From CAJCIY01 sp964245825 (GTDB lineage Bacteria; Actinomycetota; Actinomycetes; Mycobacteriales; CAJCIY01): 64,000 nt of DNA. The first letter of the stretch is position 1. Each line of letters begins with the position of its first letter. Where the stretch lies: positions 114,583 to 178,582 of the forward strand of contig CAXTNT010000007.1 of the NCBI GenBank assembly GCA_964245825.1. The letters run 5' to 3'. This document shows, piece after piece, positions 26,136 to 33,604 of the stretch. The position numbers were made by a program, and so were the translations under genes. The notes beneath the pieces are model-generated. The model did no database searches, was not told where the DNA came from, and saw only the letters and a list, made by a program, of their open reading frames with translations.

Positions 26136-26522
26136 ATGACCGACGACATCCCGAGGGACCCGTTCGCGGGTGATCCCGACGATCCGACCGCCGAGCTCGC
26201 CGCGCTCGACGACGACGACGGCGACCCCGAGCCGCTCACCGCCCAGGAACGCGAGGAGGTCGTCGCCGACCTCGCCGACCTCGACGGGTTCCAGACCCTG
26301 CTCGAGCTGCGGGGCGTACGCGGCCTGGTGGTCGACTGCGCGTCCTGCGACGAGCCGCACTACTTCGCCTGGGACCTGCTGCGCGCGAACCTGCGGCACC
26401 TGCTCGACCGCGGCGAGACCAGGGTGCACGAGCCGGCGTTCTCGCCCGACCCGCAGGACTACGTCAGCTGGGACTACGCCCGTGGCTACGCCGATGCCGT
26501 GCTGGACGCGGGCGAGGAGTGA
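26136..26522 (+). CDS. DUF5319 family protein
   Basis: A 128-residue acidic cytosolic protein of the DUF5319 family, conserved beside guaB in Actinobacteria. Notable are the acidic linker LAALDDDDGDPEPL, the block RGLVVDCASCDEPHYFAWDL with a CxxC pair that could bind a metal, and YVSWDYARGYADAV. Function unknown. Its TGA and the stop of the convergent bldM gene abut exactly in the palindrome TGATCA. Confidence 0.85.
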   Translation: MTDDIPRDPFAGDPDDPTAELAALDDDDGDPEPLTAQEREEVVADLADLDGFQTLLELRGVRGLVVDCASCDEPHYFAWDLLRANLRHLLDRGETRVHEPAFSPDPQDYVSWDYARGYADAVLDAGEE

Positions 26523-27140
26523 TCAGTGGACGAGACCGCGGCGGAAACCGAGGGCCACGGCCTGCGCGCGGTCGTTCACCCCGAGCTTGCGGAACAGCCT
26601 GCGGGCGTGCGTCTTCACGGTGTCCTCGGAGAGGTACAGGCTCCGGCCGATCTGGGCGTTCGAGCGACCAGACGCCATGCCCTCCAGCACCTGCAGCTCG
26701 CGCTCGGTGAGGGACACCTCGTCGGCCGGCCGGGCGACCGGGGCGGGCGGACGGCGCGGCGGCATGCCGAGGTCCTGGCCGGCGAGCGCGCCCGCGACTC
26801 CGGTGATGAAGCTGGCGTGGGTCCCGTCCTTGGCCAGCCAGCCGCGGACGCCGGCCGCGACCGCAGCGGCGGCGTGCTCGCGGTCCTGCTTGCCGATGAG
26901 CATGAGGATCTGGGTGTCCGGCTTGTAGCGCAGCAGCCGACGGGCGGTCTCCACGCCGGACAGTCCGGGCATCTGCGAGTCCAGCAGGATCAGGTCGGGG
27001 TGCTCGTACGGGAAGCGCGAGAGAAGCTCCTCGCCGGAGGCGGCGGTCAGCACGCGCTCGACACCGGGGATGGAACCGAGGCGGGTCCTCAGCTCGTCGC
27101 GCACGAGTCGCTGGTCGTCACAGACCAACACCGTCGTCAC
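26523..27140 (-). CDS. bldM: BldM-like orphan response regulator
   Basis: A 205-residue NarL/LuxR-type regulator that matches BldM, a regulator of aerial development in Streptomyces, in sequence and in its place next to guaB. Receiver: Asp8, Asp9, Asp54 (LLDSQMPG) and Lys104 (WLAKDG) are kept, but the conserved Thr/Ser after beta-4 is Ile82 (LMLIGKQ). DNA-binding: TERELQVLEGMASGRSNAQI and LSEDTVKTHARRLFRKLG. No histidine kinase is adjacent. BldM is known to work without phosphorylation, which fits. GTG 27140 has GGAGG 7 nt upstream. Confidence 0.88.
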   Translation of the reverse strand: MTTVLVCDDQRLVRDELRTRLGSIPGVERVLTAASGEELLSRFPYEHPDLILLDSQMPGLSGVETARRLLRYKPDTQILMLIGKQDREHAAAAVAAGVRGWLAKDGTHASFITGVAGALAGQDLGMPPRRPPAPVARPADEVSLTERELQVLEGMASGRSNAQIGRSLYLSEDTVKTHARRLFRKLGVNDRAQAVALGFRRGLVH

Positions 27141-27206
27141 GTGGTTCCTCCGTCCGGCGCCCAGCCTGGGAACCACTCTCTGCATCGGCAGGTAGCGGGC
27201 TCACCG

Positions 27207-28010
27207 TTAGCGGGCGGGGGGCGCCCCTTGTAACAGCACCGCCACATCCGGCCTGGTCGCAAAGGCTTCGGCCTGCTCCCCGAGGCCCGCCGCGATGGCA
27301 GCGGCCGCCGCGCCGGCCACGGTCAGCAACTCCGGGGCACGCGCCGGGACGGCCTGAGCCGCCACCAGCGCGGCCGGCCAGACCAACGTCGTCAACCCGG
27401 CGGAGCGGGCCTGTGCGAGGGCGGTCAACAGGTCGGCAGCGCCACCCGCGGCGTCCCCGGCGGCGTACCGGGCGACGCCGCGGACGAGCAGCGACTTGGT
27501 CAGGTGCCGGGGTGCGCCCGCATCCCGGGCGGTCGTCACGGCCTCGTCGGCCTCGGCTGCCGCGGCCGCTGCCTCGTCCGCCAACAGACTCAGCTCGGCG
27601 ACCACCCAGTGCAGCCGCGTACGGGTCCGCCAGCCACCGTCGTCGGCTGCAGCCGCCTGTGCGGCGGGCAGCAGCGCCCGGGCCAGGTCGGCGTCGCCCG
27701 CCCCGAGCGCGTCGGCAACCGTACCGCTGGTCGCGTCCGCGCGGTCCTCGGTGGTGGCCGCCAACGCGAGCGCGCGCGCGTCGAGCGGTGCGGCGTCCGC
27801 GTGCCGGCCGACCTGCCGCGCGAAGCTCGCCTGGGTGGACGCCGACCGCGAGGTCGGCAGCGCGGTCAGGATCGCGGTGGCCTCGGCGTACCGGGCCACC
27901 GCCCCCAGCGCGACCGCCCGGGCCCACCGGCCGTCCGCACCGGCGTCGACCGGCGCGCTCAGGACGGAGGCGGGACCGGCGTACCAAAGCAGCTCGAGCG
28001 GCCCGCGCAA
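27207..28010 (-). CDS. Ala-rich helical (TPR-like) protein downstream of groEL
   Basis: I do not recognise a defined family. The 267-residue protein is alanine-rich, entirely helical in appearance and reads like degenerate TPR-type helix pairs (RYAEATAILTALPTS, DADLARALLPAAQAAA, GVARYAAGDAAGGAADLL). No membrane helix or signal is seen. The only sensible start is TTG 28010, 4 nt after the groEL stop, so it depends on translational coupling; the next start codon (GTG) would remove 37 residues. Expression with groES-groEL is likely. Confidence 0.7.
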   Translation of the reverse strand: MRGPLELLWYAGPASVLSAPVDAGADGRWARAVALGAVARYAEATAILTALPTSRSASTQASFARQVGRHADAAPLDARALALAATTEDRADATSGTVADALGAGDADLARALLPAAQAAAADDGGWRTRTRLHWVVAELSLLADEAAAAAAEADEAVTTARDAGAPRHLTKSLLVRGVARYAAGDAAGGAADLLTALAQARSAGLTTLVWPAALVAAQAVPARAPELLTVAGAAAAAIAAGLGEQAEAFATRPDVAVLLQGAPPAR

Positions 28011-28014
28011 CGGC

Positions 28015-29637
28015 TCAGTGCGAGTGGCCGTGGCCGCCGTGCGCGTGGTCGTGCGCCTCGGGCTCGGTCGGCTTCTCCACCACGAGGGTCTCAGTGGTGA
28101 GCAGCAGCCCGGCGATCGAGGCGGCGTTGGCGACCGCGTTGCGGGTCACCTTGACCGGGTCGAGCACACCCGCGGCGACGAGGTCCTCGTACGCCCCGGT
28201 GGCGGCGTTCAGACCGGACCCGGCTGGCAGAGCCGCGACCCGCTGCACCGCGACGTAGCCCTCGAGGCCGGCGTTCTCGGCGATCCACCGCAGCGGCTCG
28301 ACCAGCGCCTTGGCGACGATCGCGACCCCGGTCGCCTCATCTCCGGTCCGGCCCAAACCGCCCTCGAGCACGGATGCGACGTGCACCAGCGCGGAGCCGC
28401 CGCCGGGGACGATGCCCTCCTCGACCGCCGCGCGGGTCGCCGAGACGGCGTCCTCGATGCGGTGCTTACGCTCCTTGAGCTCGACCTCGGTGGCCGCGCC
28501 GACCTGGATGACGGCGACGCCGCCGGCGAGCTTGGCGAGTCGCTCCTGCAGCTTCTCCCGGTCCCAGTCGGAGTCGGTGTCCTCGATCTCCGCGCGGATC
28601 TGGGCGACCCGGCCGGCGACGTCCGCCTTGTCGCCGCCACCGTCGACCAGCACGGTGGTGTCCTTGCTGACGGTCACGCGCCGTGCGGAGCCGAGGATCT
28701 CGAGGCCGACCTGCTCGAGCTTCAGGCCGATGTCCGCGGACACCACCGTCGCGCCGGTGAGGGCCGCGATGTCCTGCAGCATCGCCTTGCGGCGGTCGCC
28801 GAACGCGGGGGCCTTCACCGCGACGGCCTTCACCGTCTTGCGGATCGCGTTGACCACGAGCGTCGAGAGCGCCTCGCCGTCCACGTCCTCGGCGACGATC
28901 AGCAGCGGCTTGCCGGACTGCGCGACCTTCTCGAGCAGCGGCAGCAGCTCGGCGATGGTCGAGATCTTGCCAGCCGACAGCAGCACGTAGGCGTCGTCGA
29001 GGACGGCCTCCTGCTCGTCGGCATCGGTGACGAAGTACGGGCTGATGTAGCCCTTGTCGAACTGCATGCCCTCGGTGAGCTCCAGCTCGGTGCCGGTGGT
29101 GTTCGACTCCTCGACGGTGATCACGCCGTCCTTGCCGACCTTGTCCATCGCCTCGGCGATCAGCTCGCCGATCGTCCGGTCCTGCGCGGAGATCGACGCG
29201 ACGTGCGCGATCTCGGCCTGCGTCTCGATGTCGGTGGCCGTCGCCAGCAGCTGCTCGGAGACGGCGGCGACCGCCGCGTCCATGCCGCGCTTGAGCGAGG
29301 TCGGGTCTGCGCCGGCCGCGACGTTGCGCAGCCCGAAGGCGACCATCGCCTGGGCCAGCACCGTGGCGGTGGTGGTGCCGTCGCCGGCGACGTCGTTGGT
29401 CTTGGTCGCGACCTCCTTCGCCAGCTGGGCACCCATGTTCTCGGCGGGGTCGGACAGCTCGACCTCGCGGGCGATGGTGACGCCGTCGTTGGTGATGGTG
29501 GGCGCGCCGAACTTCTTGTCGAGGACGACGTTGCGGCCCTTGGGGCCGAGCGTCACCTTGACGGTGTCGGCGAGGGCGTCGACGCCCCGCTGGAGCGCGT
29601 CACGGGCGGTGGCGTCGAAGGTCAGGAGCTTGGGCAC
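28015..29637 (-). CDS. groL1: GroEL1-type 60 kDa chaperonin
   Basis: A chaperonin subunit of 540 residues. Seen: TFDATARDALQRGVDALAD start, LGPKGRNVVLDKKFG and NDGVTIAREVEL, the ATP-binding GDGTTTATVLAQAMV, and GGGSALVHVA. The C-terminus is HDHAHGGHGHSH, histidine-rich instead of the GGM-rich tail of classical GroEL. This tail and the position behind groES mark it as the GroEL1 type of Actinobacteria, which usually have a second groEL elsewhere. Expressed with groES under the CIRCE element. Confidence 0.96.
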   Translation of the reverse strand: MPKLLTFDATARDALQRGVDALADTVKVTLGPKGRNVVLDKKFGAPTITNDGVTIAREVELSDPAENMGAQLAKEVATKTNDVAGDGTTTATVLAQAMVAFGLRNVAAGADPTSLKRGMDAAVAAVSEQLLATATDIETQAEIAHVASISAQDRTIGELIAEAMDKVGKDGVITVEESNTTGTELELTEGMQFDKGYISPYFVTDADEQEAVLDDAYVLLSAGKISTIAELLPLLEKVAQSGKPLLIVAEDVDGEALSTLVVNAIRKTVKAVAVKAPAFGDRRKAMLQDIAALTGATVVSADIGLKLEQVGLEILGSARRVTVSKDTTVLVDGGGDKADVAGRVAQIRAEIEDTDSDWDREKLQERLAKLAGGVAVIQVGAATEVELKERKHRIEDAVSATRAAVEEGIVPGGGSALVHVASVLEGGLGRTGDEATGVAIVAKALVEPLRWIAENAGLEGYVAVQRVAALPAGSGLNAATGAYEDLVAAGVLDPVKVTRNAVANAASIAGLLLTTETLVVEKPTEPEAHDHAHGGHGHSH

Positions 29638-29721
29638 GGCGGTGTTCCTCTCAGTGGTCCCGACACACGCGCGCCCCGGGCCGCGAGGCGGACCGGGGCA
29701 CGGGCGATGGTGCTGGGATGG

Positions 29722-30030
29722 TTACTTCGCGATGATCGCGAAGACGTCGCGAGCAGACAGCACGAGGTACTCCTCGCCGGAGTACTTGACCTCGGTGCCG
29801 CCGTACTTGCTGTAGAGCACGACGTCGCCGACCTTGACGTCGATCGGGACGCGATTGCCCTTGTCGTCGATGCGACCCGGACCGACCGCAAGGACGGTGC
29901 CCTCCTGGGGCTTCTCCTTGGCGGTGTCCGGGATGACGATCCCCGACGCGGTCGTGGTCTCGGCCTCGAGGGCCTGGACGACGATGCGGTCTTCGAGCGG
30001 CTTGATGTTCACCTTGGTGGCGGTGGTCAC
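29722..30030 (-). CDS. groS: GroES, 10 kDa co-chaperonin
   Basis: The co-chaperonin lid for GroEL, 102 residues. Seen: NIKPLEDRIVVQALEAETTT, the mobile loop SGIVIPDTA, GTVLAVGPGRID and VLYSKYGGTEVKYSGEEYLVL. GTG 30030 was chosen because a strong GGGGGAGG ribosome site precedes it; an upstream ATG adds seven residues made from that site. 84 nt separate it from groEL. Confidence 0.96.
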   Translation of the reverse strand: MTTATKVNIKPLEDRIVVQALEAETTTASGIVIPDTAKEKPQEGTVLAVGPGRIDDKGNRVPIDVKVGDVVLYSKYGGTEVKYSGEEYLVLSARDVFAIIAK

Positions 30031-30117
30031 AGGAGCGACCTCCCCCTTCACAGTCGTCGGTGGCTGGATGGATCTGAGGGGTGGAACGCATGCCTGCCGT
30101 CGCGGGGCTCAGGCGTG

Positions 30118-30144
30118 CTGGCACTCTCGGGTGCCGAGTGCCAA
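30118..30144. promoter_or_regulatory. CIRCE element (HrcA operator) before groES
   Basis: Read leftward this is TTGGCACTC, 9 nt, GAGTGCCAG, matching the CIRCE inverted repeat TTAGCACTC-N9-GAGTGCTAA. It lies 88 bp before the groES GTG. A -10-like TAGGTT (30143-30148) overlaps its outer edge, so HrcA bound here would block transcription; heat releases it. Confidence 0.9.
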
Positions 30145-30145
30145 C

Positions 30146-30376
30146 CTAGGCCGTCGATGTGCCCGGCGTCAATTCCTCGAAGTCCCAGGCGTGCGGTGGC
30201 CGGTCGAGCAGCTCCCCCGGAGGAGTGCCGATCGTCAGCGGCGCCGGGACGATCACCACGACGCGGCCGTCGGCCGAGGCATACACGCGGGCGCCACCCG
30301 GGGCCTGCGCCAGGGCCCAGGCCGCGAGCTCCCCGCCCCGTCCCGCGGCCGCCTTCGCCTCCCACATGGTGACCAC
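30146..30376 (-). CDS. conserved small protein upstream of groES
   Basis: A 76-residue protein of unknown function, starting MVTMWEAKAAAGRGGELAAW and ending with PPHAWDFEEL, a look shared by small actinobacterial proteins. GTG 30376 is preceded by CAGGAT at 6 nt, a leaderless arrangement. The stop codon sits 1 nt from the CIRCE element and within the probable groES -10 box. It is divergent from the 30415 gene. Confidence 0.65.
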   Translation of the reverse strand: MVTMWEAKAAAGRGGELAAWALAQAPGGARVYASADGRVVVIVPAPLTIGTPPGELLDRPPHAWDFEELTPGTSTA

Positions 30377-30402
30377 CGCCCCATCCTGGTACGCCAGGCG
30401 CC

Positions 30403-30408
30403 TACGGT
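30403..30408 (+). promoter_or_regulatory. leaderless -10 box
   Basis: TACGGT lies 6 nt before the ATG at 30415, identical in sequence and spacing to the thioesterase gene box at 20209. Confidence 0.5.
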
Positions 30409-30414
30409 TCGGTC

Positions 30415-30684
30415 ATGGATTCCCAAGGGTGGTACGGCGACCCGTTCGAGGCTCACGAGGCGCGCTGGTTCTCTGCCGGTGCGCCGACCGCACTGGTCCG
30501 CGACGGCGAGCTGGAGAAAACGGACCCACCGCCCGCCGACAGCTGGGACGGGCCGCTCACGCCGGTGCCGGACGAGGACCTCGAGGGCGGCAGTGACCTG
30601 CAGCGCTCGGGCGAGTGGGACCGCCACCTGAGCCTGGGTGGTAGCGCCGACGGCTTCGCAGCCGCTGACGCGTTCCTCGGCTGA
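30415..30684 (+). CDS. small Trp-rich hypothetical protein
   Basis: An 89-residue cytosolic acidic protein. The N-terminal part, QGWYGDPFEAHEARWFSAG followed by PTALVRDG, resembles the short WYxDP...RW module found in many small actinobacterial proteins (DUF2510-like). The C-terminal part is EWDRHLSLGGSADGF. Function unknown. The last 35 codons and the stop are duplicated in the following 116 bp. Confidence 0.7.
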   Translation: MDSQGWYGDPFEAHEARWFSAGAPTALVRDGELEKTDPPPADSWDGPLTPVPDEDLEGGSDLQRSGEWDRHLSLGGSADGFAAADAFLG

Positions 30685-30812
30685 GCCGCGCCGTCGTCGA
30701 GGGCGGCGGTGACCTGCAGCGCTCGGCCGAGTGGGACCGCCACCTGAGCCAGGGTGGTAGCGCCGACGGCTTCGCAGCCGCTGACGCGTTCCTCGGCTGA
30801 GCCGCGCCGTCG
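30581..30812 (+). repeat. 116-bp tandem duplication of a gene 3' end
   Basis: Copy 1 (30581-30696) holds the last 34 codons and stop of the preceding small gene; copy 2 (30697-30812) repeats it with about three mismatches. 116 is not a multiple of 3, and copy 2 has no start codon in its frame, so it is probably a non-coding fragment that still reads LQRSAEWDRHLSQGG and ends in the same stop. Confidence 0.92.
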
Positions 30813-30850
30813 TCATCCGACGCGCCGGCGGAGCCGACGGCGGCCGGAGG

Positions 30851-31849
30851 TCAGTGCGGGAGCGGGAGTGTCGAGCGGGCGCCGAGGTCGGCGCGGCTCG
30901 GGGCGGCCCCGCGCTCGACCAACAGGTGGCCCAGCGCCGCGACCATCGCGCCGTTGTCGGTGCACAGCCCCGGCCGCGGTACGCGCAGCCGCACCCCCGC
31001 GGCCGCGCACCGCTCGCCGGCGAGTGCGCGGAGTCGGGTGTTGGCGGCCACCCCGCCGCCGATCACCAGGGTGTCCGCGCCGCGGTCGCGGCAGGCCGCG
31101 ACGGCCTTGGCGGTGAGCACGTCGACCACCGCCTCCTGGAACGAGGCCGCGACATCGGCGACCCGGTACGCATCGGCGCCGGCCAGCCAGCGGGCCACCG
31201 CCGTCTTCAGGCCCGAGAACGAGAAGTCGTACGAGCCGTCGTCGTGCATCCCGCGCGGGAAGGCGACGGCTGCGGGGTCGCCGTCGCCGGCGACGCGGTC
31301 GACCGCCGGGCCGCCAGGGAAGCCCAGGCCGAGCAGCCGGGCGACCTTGTCGAAGGCCTCGCCGGCGGCGTCGTCGACGGTCTCACCGAGCACCCTCGGG
31401 GCCGCGACGTCGCGCACGTCCACCAGCGAGGAGTGACCGCCCGAGACCAGCAGCCCGATCGTGCCCGCGGGCAGCGGACCGTGCTCGAGGGTGTCCACCG
31501 CCACGTGCGCCGCCAGGTGGTGCACGCCGAACAGCGGGACGCCGAGTCCGGCGGCGAGCGCCTTCGCCGCGGCGACGCCCACGAGCAGCGCGCCGGCCAG
31601 ACCCGGGCCTTCGGTCACCGCGACGGCGTCGACGTCGGCGAGCCGCAGACCCGCGTCCCGGCAGGCCGCTGAGATGGTCGGGAGCATCGCCTCGACGTGC
31701 GCCCGGCTCGCCACCTCCGGCACCACCCCGCCGTAGCGGGCGTGCTCGGCGACGCTGGAGGCGATCGCGTTAGCCCGGAGCACCCCGTCGACGACGATCC
31801 CGACGCCCGTCTCGTCACAGGAGGTCTCGATGCCCAAGACGACGCTCAC
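30851..31849 (-). CDS. tsaD: TsaD, tRNA threonylcarbamoyladenosine transferase
   Basis: TsaD transfers threonylcarbamoyl to A37 of ANN-decoding tRNAs, working with TsaB and TsaE. The 332-residue ASKHA protein shows LGIETSCDETGVGIV, ARYGGVVPEVASRAH, the iron/zinc site HHLAAH, SGGHSSL and VIGGGVAANTRLR. GTG 31849 overlaps the rimI stop as GTGA. It is the last gene of the leftward alr-to-tsaD operon. Confidence 0.96.
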   Translation of the reverse strand: MSVVLGIETSCDETGVGIVVDGVLRANAIASSVAEHARYGGVVPEVASRAHVEAMLPTISAACRDAGLRLADVDAVAVTEGPGLAGALLVGVAAAKALAAGLGVPLFGVHHLAAHVAVDTLEHGPLPAGTIGLLVSGGHSSLVDVRDVAAPRVLGETVDDAAGEAFDKVARLLGLGFPGGPAVDRVAGDGDPAAVAFPRGMHDDGSYDFSFSGLKTAVARWLAGADAYRVADVAASFQEAVVDVLTAKAVAACRDRGADTLVIGGGVAANTRLRALAGERCAAAGVRLRVPRPGLCTDNGAMVAALGHLLVERGAAPSRADLGARSTLPLPH

Positions 31850-32316
31850 GACAGCGAGACCGTCATGACCAGGGCATCCTCGCCGGTGGCCTGGTAGTAG
31901 CCGCGGCGCCGGCCGACGAGGGCGAACCCGTGCCGGGCGTAGAGGCGCTGCGCCGCCACGTTGCCGGCGCCAACCTCCAGCGCCAGCGATGTCGCGCCCC
32001 GCCGCCGCGACTCTCCGACGAGGCACTCCAGGAGCGAGGCGCCCAGCCCCCGACGCTGGTACGCCGGACCCACGCCGAGGGTTTGCACCCAAGCCTCCCG
32101 CTGGTAGCACGCAAGGCCCGCGTAGCCGCTCAACACCGTGTCGGTCGGAACGGGTGCTGGCTGAGCAGGGCTGTCCCAGCTGCCCAGGTAGTACCGGGTC
32201 TCGTACTGCGCCAGTTCGGACCAGAACGTCTCCGCCGTCCACGCGTCCGCGCCGAACAGCACCGGCTCGAGGTCGAGTACCGCGGCCAGGTGCCACCAGC
32301 GGAGCGCCGCGATCAC
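31846..32316 (-). CDS. rimI: RimI-type ribosomal protein acetyltransferase
   Basis: A 156-residue GNAT enzyme in the RimI position between tsaB and tsaD; RimI acetylates the N-terminal Ala of ribosomal protein S18 and other proteins. Seen: acetyl-CoA loop VGPAYQRRGLGASLLE, LEVGAGNVAAQRLYARHGFA and a C-terminal GYYQATGEDALVM. GTG 32316 overlaps tsaB by GTGA. A broader N-alpha or lysine acetylation role cannot be excluded. Confidence 0.9.
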   Translation of the reverse strand: MIAALRWWHLAAVLDLEPVLFGADAWTAETFWSELAQYETRYYLGSWDSPAQPAPVPTDTVLSGYAGLACYQREAWVQTLGVGPAYQRRGLGASLLECLVGESRRRGATSLALEVGAGNVAAQRLYARHGFALVGRRRGYYQATGEDALVMTVSLS

Positions 32317-32897
32317 GACGGCAGCGCCGCGTCGGGTCGCCGCAGGTAGCTCGGCACCAGCGGTGCGGTCGGCCCGCGCAGGTCGACCAGCCCGGCGAGT
32401 CGCTCCACCGGGCACCTGCGGTCGTCGGCGGGTGCGCCGAGCAGGGTCGCACCGGGGCCCACGACCGGTCTGCCGGCGAGCTCGACCTCCGCCGGCCGGA
32501 CGACGTACGGGCCGTCGATGCGGTCGCCGGCTCCGTCGTACCCGGCCCAGAAGACCTCGCGGCGTCGGGCGTCGGTCGCCACCACCGACCCTGGCCGGGC
32601 CCACACGTCGAGGCTGCACGCACCGAAGGCCGGCACACCGAGGGCGAGGCCGAGGGTCGCGGCGGTCACCACCCCCACCCGCAGACCGGTGTACGGGCCG
32701 GGGCCGAGCCCGACGACCACGGCCTCCAGGTCTGCCAGCGTCGCCCCCGCATCCGCCAGCGCCGCCGTGACGAGCGGCATCAGCAGTTCGCCGGCACCCC
32801 GCGGATCACGCTGGATGCGCGGCCAGTGGCCGCCCCCGGTGTCGACCGCCGCGGCGGCGACGTCGGGCGTCGCGGTGTCGAGGCAGAGCACGAGCAC
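32313..32897 (-). CDS. tsaB: TsaB, t6A synthesis scaffold protein
   Basis: TsaB is an inactive ASKHA relative of TsaD and its partner in t6A formation. Seen over 194 residues: LCLDTATPDVAAAAV start, VGLGPGPYTGLRVGVV (the diagnostic GPGSFTGLR-type motif) and ATDARRREVFWA. GTG 32897 lacks a ribosome site but has TAGGCT 6 nt upstream, so it may also be transcribed as a leaderless message separately from bioY. Confidence 0.94.
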   Translation of the reverse strand: MLVLCLDTATPDVAAAAVDTGGGHWPRIQRDPRGAGELLMPLVTAALADAGATLADLEAVVVGLGPGPYTGLRVGVVTAATLGLALGVPAFGACSLDVWARPGSVVATDARRREVFWAGYDGAGDRIDGPYVVRPAEVELAGRPVVGPGATLLGAPADDRRCPVERLAGLVDLRGPTAPLVPSYLRRPDAALPS

Positions 32898-32903
32898 ACG
32901 ATC

Positions 32904-32909
32904 AGCCTA
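32904..32909 (-). promoter_or_regulatory. internal leaderless -10 box for tsaB
   Basis: TAGGCT (leftward) overlaps the bioY TAG stop and lies 6 nt before the tsaB GTG, giving tsaB-rimI-tsaD a possible own promoter inside the operon. Confidence 0.45.
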
Positions 32910-33497
32910 AGAGCGCCGCCCGACCACCTTCCACGCGGCGGGCAGCAGGCCCGCGGCGAGCAGCACCTTGAGGGCGTCGCCGATCAGGAAGTCCTTCATG
33001 CCGTAGTCGTAGCCCGCGCGCCACCCCACATGCAGGTTCGCCATCAGGTAGGGCACGCCGACGGCGTACACGAGCAGGGTGCCGATCAGCATGGTGCCGA
33101 TGGTGCGCAGCGGCGTGCGGTCACCGCCGCGCGAGGCGAGGTAGCCGACGACCGAGCCGGCGAGCACGAAGCCGAGGATGTAGCCGAACGACGCCCCGGC
33201 GCTGCCGTGGCCGTGGTGGGCGTACCACGGCATGCCGGCGAGGCCGGCGAGCAGGTACAGCGCCGTCGCCGCGAAGGCCCGGTAGAGCCCCAGGCTCGCG
33301 CCGGCCAGCAGCACCGCGAACGTCTGCCCGGTGATCGGGACCGGCGTGCCGTGCAGGGGAATCGAGATCTGCGCGAACAGGCCGATGAAGCCGGCGCCGA
33401 CCAGCACCAGGACGACGTCGCGGACCAGCCGGCCGGGCAGCAGATCGCTCAGGACCAGCCGGCGCGGACGTGTTGCGCTCGGTGCTGCGAAAGCCAC
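32907..33497 (-). CDS. bioY: BioY, biotin transporter substrate-binding subunit
   Basis: BioY is the membrane S-component of the biotin ECF importer, 196 residues with about six helices. Family pieces seen: GAGFIGLFAQISIPLHGTPV, PITGQTFAVLLAGASLG and the glycine-rich stretch YLLAGLAGMPW followed by GYILGFVLAGSVVGYLA. No bioM/bioN genes are near, so it works alone or uses shared energising subunits. Placement inside the tsa cluster is unusual. GTG 33497 has GAGGAG 5 nt upstream. The 107 bp before it hold only short CCGACC/CCGAAC motifs, no biotin operator I recognise. Confidence 0.92.
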   Translation of the reverse strand: MAFAAPSATRPRRLVLSDLLPGRLVRDVVLVLVGAGFIGLFAQISIPLHGTPVPITGQTFAVLLAGASLGLYRAFAATALYLLAGLAGMPWYAHHGHGSAGASFGYILGFVLAGSVVGYLASRGGDRTPLRTIGTMLIGTLLVYAVGVPYLMANLHVGWRAGYDYGMKDFLIGDALKVLLAAGLLPAAWKVVGRRS

Positions 33498-33604
33498 GGC
33501 ATCTCCTCGGGGCGGTCGGATCGGACGGTCGTCGGGCGGTTCGGCCGGCCGGTCGGGTTGGCGGCCGATTGGTGGTCGGTGCCGTGATTCCTACCAGGCG
33601 CCGC

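Noticed and set aside
33498..33604. Biotin operator or riboswitch before bioY
   Set aside because: Only short CCGACC/CCGAAC repeats are present; no known BirA or BioQ site and no aptamer-like fold was recognised.
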